Source: Lineus longissimus (Eukaryota; Nemertea; Pilidiophora; Heteronemertea; Lineidae). Taken from it: a stretch of DNA of 64,000 nucleotides. The stretch is taken from the NCBI RefSeq assembly GCF_910592395.1, contig NC_088318.1, positions 16,864,349 to 16,928,348 of the forward strand. The letters run 5' to 3'. The position numbers and the translations under genes were made by a program. How positions within the stretch are numbered: the stretch's first letter is position 1; every line of letters starts with the position of its first letter. The notes beneath the pieces were generated by a model. It did no database searches. It worked only from the letters and a program-made list of their open reading frames with translations, and was not told the DNA's origin. Shown piece after piece: positions 55,714-64,000 of this stretch.

Positions 55714-58700
55714 ATGGCGGCAGAGTCAATTGACCTTCAAAACTTCATGGACGTCATCACATCCTACAAATGCAAGTTCTGTACCTTCACGTGTCAGTTT
55801 GCGCAGGGAATGGCAAGCCATGTCAAACATGTTCATCTCGAGCAAGGAGATGCTTTGCCAGCAGGACTAGGATCCCTCAATGTTGAGATAAACTCTGTTG
55901 CTGCTGCATTATCAACTGGCACAGAGCCAGACAGCGCTCAACTTGAACCTCTGCAAGGCAGTGCTTCAAAAGATGATGGGTTAGGCCTTGAGAGTCAAGT
56001 CCTCCAGGGCCTACAAAGTGCCGAATCCAATACTGAGATTCATGACATGTCTAAAGATACTCCAGATATTGCAGCCCAATATGCTGAAATTGTCCAGGAG
56101 GCTACTCAGTGTATGGTTACTGAAGGAGCTATCACCAACCAGAGTTCCAGTGAAGTGGCTCAAGCTACCGGCTCCCTTGAAGATGCTGATGCAAGTGTAC
56201 AAACAAAAGAATTGTTTTTGTGTGGTCAGTGTGGGGTAGCATTTACTTCCATTGACGATTGTAAGCAGCATATGGTTGAAGAACATAACGTCATGTTACC
56301 TGCGGATGTCGAATCTGAATCAACCACAAAAGAAGTGGCAACTCACACCGATGCTTCAACGCAAGTCATGCCAAAGAAGCGTCTTGGTCGCAAACGCAAA
56401 ATCAAGGATCCTAGTCCTATGGTGATGGTCAACCCTGTTTTGATAAAATCAGGTGAGGAGGAAACTGAACACGTCGAAACAGAAAACATTGGAAAAAGAC
56501 GCATCCGTGTACCTAAAGCTTTAAAAGATGATTACTGCTTGAGCAAACGTGTAAAAATCAGGAGAAAAACTCGCGAAATGAACAAACCCTTCGATTTAAA
56601 GTGTAAACACTCTAACTGCTTGGCTCGGTTTCAGTTGTTTTCTAGTCTAAGAATTCATGAGGCTTGTCACAACAATACAGATCAAGAACTGGGGGGATTT
56701 GTCTGTGTCGAGTGCCACACGCATTTCTTACAGTGGCGCACAATGCGTGTTCACTTGTGGAAAATGCATAAAATTGACACAGACTTATACACGTGTGAAG
56801 TTGAAGATTGCGACTTCAAAACTGACAAAGTTTACAAGTTGAATCTGCACAAGGAGGTGCACAGCGAGAAACGGCCGTACGCCTGCAATCAATGTCCGAA
56901 ATCATTCAAACAGATAAACCAGTTACGTACACACCAAATTGTTCATCTTGGAAAAAGCGCTGACCCGTCCATTGATAAATGGTATACCAGTAAGATATGC
57001 GGGATCTGTAAACGATCTTTCGTCAATGTGAAATGTTTGAATAAGCATATCGAGGCAGTCCACAGCAAGATTAAGCCATTCATTTGTCAGTTCTGTGGCC
57101 ACACTGCGGCAAGGAAGGCAATGCTTCAACTCCATCTTAGGACACATACTGGAGAGAAACCATTCAAGTGAGTAGCTATTACCCCCAGAGTTTAATGGAT
57201 TTTCCGAATCAAATTGGATTTTCTGTAAGGAAAGTCATGAATGCTAAATGGGGTGATCTTGGTCAATACCTGAGTCTGTGACTGTTACCAGTTACAAAAA
57301 TCTTTGGCCTTCCTGCCCAATTTAAAATTTGAAATTATGAAATCTCGTGTTTTTATTTCATTTCAGGTGTGATCAGTGTTCCTACACGACCGGGGACCAC
57401 AACTCGTTACGACGTCACCACATGCGCCACACCGGGCAGAAACCGTACCAATGTTGTTACTGTGCCTATGCGTGTATCCAGGCCATCTCACTCAAAACAC
57501 ACATGAAGAACAAACACCCAGGATCAGAGGGTGTGTTTGCTTGTAATCAGTGCACTTACATGTAAGTAAATGTGTCAGTATTGTAGCTACATGTATAGAG
57601 TATGTCTATGGCATCTCACTTCAGAGAGTCTTGCGTCTTTCTTTTATTTTGGCCAAAATTGACACATTGAAACCAATGACCAGGCGTCGTTGAATTGTCT
57701 TTTTCAATTCACATCCAAAGACAGTGCAACAGACGTTAGGAACCATATGCATCAGATTGTGACTATTCCTTTAGCTTTTGTTGTTCGGGTAGTCCCTTGT
57801 CCAAGATTCTAACCTATCGAACTGTATTTCGTCTGCAGATCTGTGAACAAGGCATCCTTGGAGCATCACCTGGAGGACCACAAGAATGGTTTGGTTGACA
57901 TCACAGCCATACGCTCCCACCAGCAAAGGCCTGGTCGAGTTGCGATTACCCCTGTGGCATCAACCTCCGCTGGTCAGCAGACTCGTGTGCAGACATTCAC
58001 AGTACAGCAAAATGAACAACAGGTATGAATAACAGTTATAAGACGGGGTTAGAGTGTGACTGGTTATGTATTATTATTCAGCCTTCTCCAAAATTTTGAA
58101 ATGTTACCACTTTCACTATGTCAAGTCAAGTGTAGGGGAGGGATCTGTGATTGTGAGGAGGGATTTGCAGGCATTTCACAATCAGTGTTTTGTTGGTACT
58201 CTGATATACATGTATTTCATATTTTGCAGACTTCCCAGCAAGTGACTGTCAAAGCTCCAGACATGGACGGAGGAGTCCAGAGCTTCATCGCCAATGATCT
58301 CTCCGCTGCACAACTGATCTATTCCGCTCTCAGTGCCATTCAGCAGTCCCAGAAGGACAAGTCAGGTGAACCAATATCAGTGGACGGAATGCAAGCTACG
58401 GTCACAGATAATTCCACTGAAGGAAGTTCTGGTCACACAATAACATTTCACATTCCGACGGCACAAGGGTCCACTGGGGATCACCCTGTTTTGCTTCTTC
58501 AACAACCTGTGACCCAGGCGGACTCGAATGTCCAGGATGCCATTTCAGTGGCTTATAATACAAACAGTATACAGTCGAGTCTAAACCAAGCGCAGGTCAG
58601 TGGAGAGCGTTTAGAATTTGCTGCGACTCAAAATGAAGTGTCTGAAAATGAAGGCCCAGTTCTGTTGATTGATCAAGAAACGAAAGGGGATTCTGGTATC

Positions 58701-59048
58701 GTTGCAATGGGTTCACAAACCGAGGCGGAGGATTTACTCAATCATGCAGCAACGATGGTAGCGCTTCGAGGCAACCAGGAGATTGTCTCCCTGGCTGCGG
58801 AGACAGCAGAACTCCCAATGAAAGATGACGATGCAGAAAATGTCATGGAAACGCAACTAGTTCAGATTTGTTCTGACAGTGCAAATATCATACAGGGGGC
58901 AGACGGGACACAGTTTCTTCAGGTTATGGCCGCTGATGGACAGCGTGCAGAGACGTTACTCCAACTTGCACCTATTGACAGCGGTGGACATGTTTTACAG
59001 ACTGTACCAGTATCGTCAATAGGTAGAAATGTTGAGACGTCACAATAA
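55714..59048 (+). CDS. C2H2 zinc-finger protein, 11 fingers, acidic/Gln-rich C-terminus
   Basis: Exons 55714-57167, 57367-57561, 57839-58022, 58230-59048; phases 2, 2, 0; 2652 nt, 883 aa. Nuclear DNA-binding protein by inference. Fingers: one near the N-terminus (CKFC...HVKHVH, residues ~15-37), one at ~170 (CGQC...HMVEEH), then a cluster of nine from ~290 (CKHSNC) through CVEC, CEVEDC, CNQC, CGIC, CQFC, CDQC, CCYC, CNQC to HHLEDH. A TGEKPF-type linker is seen only once (HTGEKPFK), and HTGQKPY once. A basic patch KKRLGRKRKIK (~223) may be a nuclear signal. The last ~300 residues carry Gln-, Ser- and acid-rich sequence without fingers, typical of a transactivation domain. Introns 1 and 2 fall within the finger cluster. 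The orthologue is not identified with confidence, so no symbol is given. Polyadenylation signal AATAAA near 59240. Confidence 0.92.
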
Positions 59049-60297
59049 GACCTATACGGCTCAATTTATATTCATGCATTATATGCCAAGATAAAATGTT
59101 ATGTCATGTATTTTCAAGGCAGAAGCCTGACTTTTGAAAGATTGTGTAAGACTCCACGTTGTGCATGTAATCCCCTTATTTCCCTGAAAATGCCCTGTCA
59201 GATAAATTCATTGTAAGATCAGTCATTTGATATTTGCTGTAATAAATTAAGATCACTCTTGTTAAATATATTTCCCTTTGATTGTGACTTCATCCTTTTC
59301 AAACTGCGTGATTGAGGAGACCAGGGAGTGTTGTCCACCTTGAGAGGAGGGCATAGAGTTATTCCTGTTTTAGCGACTGAGACATCCTTGGATGAAAATC
59401 TTGGTGGCATGTTGGAAGCAACAAGATGAGACCCTTATGGGCATGGACCATCACAATCTGTCCCCAACCTGATATCTTGGGGCCAGATGGAGACAGGGGA
59501 CCCAACCAGTTCCCTTGGCCTGATGACTTCAGTGACTTGCTACAGCAATTTGTGGGCAATATAATCTCACTGTCATATTGAGGAAATTGTTAGGTCACAA
59601 CCAACCAAATTCTAGGACATGGGCTAATTTGTCACAACCAGTCTTTGACATAATCTCGCAGCCCAGCTAAACATTCCCCAATCAATCCTTGGCCCGATCT
59701 CAAGATTTGATGTGGTAAGATAAGTAAAGTAGTCACAACTGGTCTTTGACATAATCTGGCTGCCGAATTGAGCATGTCGCATCCCATCCTTGGCTCAACC
59801 TCACGATTAGATGTGATTGAGAGAAGTGAAGTTGTCACAAACTACTCTTTATGATCTCCCAGCCCGATTAAGCATGTCCCAGTCCATATGGCCCAGGCTC
59901 AAGATATCCATACTGGACTTCCAGTGGTATTACAGTGCTCTACACAAGGCCATTTGTCAGGGTGGTAGGGGGGGAACTGGGCAAGAATGCCATGTCATAA
60001 CAGTTCAGCACCTGTAGGCCTTATTTCAAGAAGATTTCCTACAACAATGACATATTCTTTTGATGTTATACATCTTTATTTCAAAACCCCAGAAGATAAC
60101 ATAATATCTAAGATCGATCGAGTGATGTCATTATGAGCCAAGACAACCTTTTAACTTTTACCATAATCACCACCAAGCTCTACATAAACACTGGTTCTGC
60201 TTGAAAACTTCTGCGTGAAAAAACTGTGTTGCAATTATGGTACATATCAAAGAATCAAAGACTCCAGAATTTCAGAACAGGATAAGTTTACATGAGA
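59049..60297. other. 3' UTR of the zinc-finger gene and MRPL36 3' flank
   Basis: AATAAA at about 59240 (gctgtaataaattaag) suits the zinc-finger transcript. On the minus strand, AATAAA at about 60068-60073 (ggttttgaaataaagatg) suits MRPL36, though 225 bp from its stop. Confidence 0.5.
59630..59910 (+). repeat. Three tandem ~100-bp units
   Basis: gtcacaaccagtctttgaca, taatctcgcagcccagctaa recurs as gtcacaactggtctttgaca, taatctggctgccgaattga (from ~59732) and gtcacaaactactctttatg, atctcccagcccgattaa (from ~59834). Each is followed by acat/catgtccca and a tggcccgatctcaagat-type tail. Imperfect tandem triplication, non-coding. Confidence 0.7.
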
Positions 60298-60768
60298 TCA
60301 ATAAGTATATGTCATATTTGGGATCATTTTCCGGCGCCTGTCACTATTATAGATTGGTTGTTTGGGCTCAAGAAATATCTGTCTTTGTTTATGTCTTGGT
60401 TTCAGGTTACATTCTACAAATAGAATGCCCTCACGTTTCTCAAAGTAACAACCCTTGCAGCGTTTCTTGAGCACAACTTTTGATTTATATCCTCGTATTT
60501 GAACTGATTTTGTCAGTTGTCCATGGCCATGCTGCTCAACAAGTCCTCCACAATATTCGGAACTCCCAATATCACTTTTGCACAGAAGGTCATTCTTACA
60601 AGTCCTGCTTAGCATCCCACCAAAAGAGCTCAGTGTTCTTGCTGAAGATTGGTTTGTAAGAACTCCTTGAGATAGATTCTTGCTCACAGAGGCTGAAAGA
60701 AGTCTAGCATGACCGGTAGTAACCCTCAGTATGCTGGGGATGGCTTGCAGTAGGAATCGTGTTGTCAT
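60298..60768 (-). CDS. MRPL36: Mitochondrial ribosomal protein bL36m
   Basis: 156 aa from the ATG at 60768. A ~100-residue N-terminal part begins with [20 protein letters not shown], an amphipathic Arg-containing mitochondrial presequence. The C-terminal third is the bL36 fold: [18 protein letters not shown], then [15 protein letters not shown], with the Cys-x2-Cys...Cys...His zinc site intact. Human MRPL36 is 103 aa, so the spacer between presequence and bL36 is long here. A 3' splice site (ttctaattcag) ends just upstream, with AG at about 60802, so the 5' UTR is probably spliced. An 11-codon in-frame stretch before the ATG has no other start. Divergent with the RNF166-like gene. Confidence 0.92.
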   Translation of the reverse strand: MTTRFLLQAIPSILRVTTGHARLLSASVSKNLSQGVLTNQSSARTLSSFGGMLSRTCKNDLLCKSDIGSSEYCGGLVEQHGHGQLTKSVQIRGYKSKVVLKKRCKGCYFEKREGILFVECNLKPRHKQRQIFLEPKQPIYNSDRRRKMIPNMTYTY

Positions 60769-60801
60769 TTTCAGCAAACTTGTCTGCTCAACAATGGACA
60801 C

Positions 60802-61330
60802 CTGAATTAGAAAGACATATTTAGTAAGGTTTAGATTAATGAAATATACAGCATCAACAGAAAGGCAGTGACCCTATACGACACGAAAACTCTATTTCGA
60901 CGCAAACGTCGCACGCTCGTGACGTCATCAGAGCCCGTGGAGCCAGTTCAAGAGTTATACAGTACTTTGCAGAATATTTCCACCGAAATTGTATAAAACA
61001 ATGAAAGTATTGATTATATCTATGAATCAATAAACGATTTACAATTTCAAGCCCTTTACAGAAGATTTATTACCTTGCAAAGGGCTCTTGTGGAAGGTTT
61101 TTAGAGAAAAAGAGAAAATGTTTCGTTCGCGGCCACCATGTTGGATTTTAGTGCCAATTCGTCTTCGGTCCGTAATGTCGAAAATTACATACACCCGTTG
61201 AATTTCTCACATAGTCAGTAGGTCGAGTGCACGAGTGAGACATTGCACACCATTGACGAAGCTTGGAGAATGAATTAATTGATGACGTCATTTTGGGGAT
61301 TCCTGTCTAAAAATAATCATCTTTGTCAAA
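60802..61330. promoter_or_regulatory. Divergent promoter region with two CRE palindromes
   Basis: Perfect TGACGTCA at 60920-60927 and again at 61283-61290. A YY1-like gcggccaccatgttgga at about 61130-61146 (core CCATnTT). The interval separates MRPL36 (minus) and the RNF166-like gene (plus), both housekeeping-type. CRE and YY1 sites are common in promoters of nuclear-encoded mitochondrial genes. The 5' exon of MRPL36 must lie here. Confidence 0.55.
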
Positions 61331-63690
61331 ATGGCATACGGTGGATTTTCCTCACATTTTGGGTTCCAAAACAAGCCGATTTTAGATGATTTAGAAGGAG
61401 TGACGTGTTCAATATGCCTTGAAATATACCACAATCCCGTGTTGATATCCTGTGGGCACATGTTAGTAGAAATACAGGTCGAAATATATCGTAATGTTGG
61501 CATCAATGACAATGTTTCATATCTGTTTCGTGCATCTGCATTCATCGAATCATGCATTATGAAAATTATCATTGTATTGTATAGCCTAATGTATGTAGGC
61601 CTACGATGTAATGTCACTGTCTGCCTACATGCTGTGTATGGTCTCACATCCACACACAAACACTAACACTAACAATCTAATGGAGGGGGAAGCCACTGAT
61701 TGACTGAAGCCGAAGGCCACAACCAACAAGCTGCAAACAAAATACTGTATGGTCTCACACCACATGATCTTTTTTTCGTCGTGCCTGTATTTAGGTTTGT
61801 TTGGGCCCGTAATGACATCCACTGCCTGGTGTAAAAGGGTCTATGTAAGTACAGTGCTCGATGTAGACTCTGAAAGTGGTAATCTGACTCATGGACGACA
61901 GGGCACTGCTTGTGACCACTGACCTCTTCTTATTTCAGATTTTGTAGCAGTTGTTTAGATCCCTACTCTCATCTTGCTGAACCACAGTGTCCGTTGTGTC
62001 GCTTGGTATTTGACCCCAAGAAGCAGGCAAAAGCTTCTGACGTTGAGAAGAGAATCTCTTCTCACAAGACAGTATGCAAGCAATGTAAAACGAAGGTGAG
62101 AGAGAAGAAAATGGTAGTTTAATGCCAGAAATCATCAATCATTATGTCATCTGAGGGTTTCAAATCAATCTCTGTATATCAGATAGTTTAGCAAAGCTTC
62201 ATGTTCATCAGATTCAGACAGAGTTGATGCAACTTTGACGATGAGAATAGTTCAGCTTTAAGCTGCTATCTATGATCATCATACAGATCAGTACTGCAGT
62301 TAAACTATGTCTGATTAAATCTGATTTTCCCACTGCAGGTGACTGTGTCGAAGCTGCGTTCACATCTTCCTACATGTTCAGCCGTCACTGGGAATAGACC
62401 AGAGCCATTTCAACCTGCCTCTCCCACAGGACAGCCACTTCCAGTGTAGGTTCTTTATTCATTGTGATGATTCAAGAGCAGTAGAACTTTATGTCCAGTT
62501 GATAAACACACACATGGTGTGTTCTATTCTGTCTGTCAAACTACTCTGAGCCATTAAATTTGCGCGAGCGTTTATAGAAGTAAAACAGTATCACATGGAA
62601 GTTTAACCAGCACTGACTCCTTTCATATGGCACTTTCTCCAGCATGGGACAACAGCACTCACTATGTCACCTGTACGGGCCTGAGCTATAAAACCGCATC
62701 AAATTTTCATTATTTCCTTTTCAGTGATGTGCCAAATCGTTCGACATTCCAGTGTCCATACTGCGGAGTCGCAAACCTCACTAGCAATGATCTGCTCACA
62801 CACTGTAATGAACTTCACAAGGACAGCCATGCTAAAGTTGTAAGTTTTGAAGCGAATGTTTCACCTAACAAATGAGATGAAAGTTTCAGTAAGCCAAGAA
62901 TAGAAATTGGGATGACCTGAGAACGTCACTGTCAATTCAAATAGTACTTCATGGAAAAAGTTCTTTCATTTACAGTTTCAACAGACTATCCAGTTCTTCA
63001 GGCCCAGTAAAGGTGACAGCACAGCATAATGCAGCCTTGTTTCAGTTTATTCATTATGAAATTGACATGAAACAGCATCTTCATTTGATTTCAATTCCAT
63101 GAATTTTCACTTTAAAAATTAAACTAGTCTTATTTCTTACCTTGCAGGTGTGCCCTATTTGTAGTTCCATGCCGTGGGGTATACAGGACATGAAAAGTTC
63201 AAATTTTATCAGTCATCTGAACCTGAGGCATAAATTTGAATACGACACATACGTGGTGAGCCATTTATCATTGTTTTTACAACTTATGGCGCACAATTCT
63301 GGTGAGCTTGGGAAAGGCACTTGGCCAGTTACTGGAGTGGAACACAACAAAACACTTATATGAGAAAAGAGAAATGTAATGCAAGTTCTTTATAGCACTT
63401 TGTACAACTGTACAGTCTCAAAGTTATTTACATTCATTCCCCTGTCTAATCCAGAAACCTTTCGGTAGAAACCAAGGAGCGTACATGCCATGTAACATGC
63501 CCATTTTAGGCCAGTTGAAAGTACCGACTGGCACTAACTACGCTTCGAAGCTTCTGCTCACAAGTCAGACGCTATTCCATTATGCCAATGTGCTTCCCTT
63601 AACAGCCTTTGCCTTGTTTTGCAGGACTTTGATAAAGATGATGATGCAATGTTGCAAGCTGCACTCAAAGCATCGATGGATCACACTTGA
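61331..63690 (+). CDS. RNF166: RING-type E3 ubiquitin ligase, RNF166-like
   Basis: Exons 61331-61461, 61939-62095, 62339-62445, 62725-62839, 63148-63255, 63625-63690; phases 2, 0, 2, 0, 0; 684 nt, 227 aa. RING (C3HC4) at residues ~25-70: CSICLEIYHNPVLISCGHIF, then CSSC and CPLCRLVFDPKK. Next a C2HC finger (CKQCKTKVTVSKLRSHLPTC), a C2H2 finger (PNRSTFQCPYCGVANLTSND, ending CNELH), and a second one, VCPICSSMPWG...HLNLRHKF. The C-terminus DFDKDDDAMLQAALKAS resembles a ubiquitin-interacting motif. This order and length define the RNF114/125/138/166 family. The NRSTFxCPYCG, VCPICSxMPWG and HKFxYDTxVDxxxD strings match RNF166 best. Acts as an E3 in ubiquitin signalling (in vertebrates, autophagy and innate immunity). 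Start: ATG MAYGGFSSHFG, preceded by the divergent promoter. Confidence 0.93.
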
Positions 63691-64000
63691 ATGTATGTTG
63701 GACCAGAAGATGCTGCAGTTTAGACAATGAGGAGAATGTACTATAAAAAGTGTATGAACTCTAACCATATGTTCATAAACGAAAAACTGTAAGAATGACA
63801 TTTAATTCTTCATGGTCTGAAGGCAACTGTCTGTAGCCAACGTCAACGAAGGAATTTTCCCAAAAGAGTTGCAATGTATCACATTTTACGGAAGAGGGGG
63901 TGGGGGTATTTGTGTCCTCTTGTTATCTTCACAGGAGTTACTTTCTTGTTAGTGTCTTTGTCTCTCACCTTTTGTAAATTTCACTGTTTGATGTATGTGT
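63691..64000 (+). other. Probable 3' UTR of RNF166-like gene
   Basis: Follows the stop codon directly, with no open frame of note. No clear AATAAA within the window, so the transcript end may lie beyond it. Confidence 0.5.

Overview
This is nuclear DNA from an animal, most likely a marine invertebrate. Split genes use GT-AG introns of a few hundred bases to about 1 kb, recognisable metazoan orthologues are present (ALAS, ninjurins, RNF166, mitochondrial ribosomal protein L36, a MAM-domain protein, a C2H2 zinc-finger protein, class A GPCRs), and transposable elements are abundant. I cannot fix the phylum. The ARM/TIR protein and an ALAS with heme-regulatory CP motifs would fit an invertebrate deuterostome or a lophotrochozoan. 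I rebuilt every multi-exon gene by hand from splice sites and reading phase, and each rebuilt coding length is divisible by three. No database search was possible.

Layout. 1.2-10.6 kb (minus): an 8-exon gene for a ~1762-residue protein, with a long SR-rich disordered N-terminus, armadillo-like helices, a TIR domain with the NADase glutamate, and a C-terminal SAM-like domain. This is the most unusual gene in the window. 10.6-16.3 kb: repeats, a BEL/Pao integrase remnant and a stray copy of ALAS coding exon 1. 16.3-24.1 kb (plus): complete 12-exon 5-aminolevulinate synthase (592 aa) with three CP motifs. 24.2-29.9 kb: block of DNA transposons, including one nested inside another. 30.0-31.1 kb (plus): two-exon extended short-chain dehydrogenase. 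32.8-37.5 kb: two convergent ninjurin genes, both 163 aa with the same intron phases, separated by a ~52-bp minisatellite of about 19 copies. 39.6-47.6 kb (plus): three paralogous intronless GPCRs. A ~940-bp transposon with a 9-bp target duplication cut into the last codons of the first, and a 1.4-kb foldback element built from MULE transposase fragments lies between the first and second. 49.8-51.4 kb (plus): secreted single-MAM protein. 51.8-53.6 kb (minus): intronless acyl-CoA synthetase with another foldback element just upstream. 55.7-59.0 kb (plus): 11-finger C2H2 protein. 60.3-60.8 kb (minus) and 61.3-63.7 kb (plus): MRPL36 and an RNF166-type E3 ligase, divergent around a short region with two perfect CRE palindromes.

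The genes do not form an operon or an obvious pathway. The functional themes are NAD/cell-death signalling (TIR protein, ninjurins), heme synthesis and mitochondrial translation, plus a local GPCR family expansion. Several transposon families share a terminal motif close to GCGGGAGCGAAATTTTTT and have shaped gene structure here.
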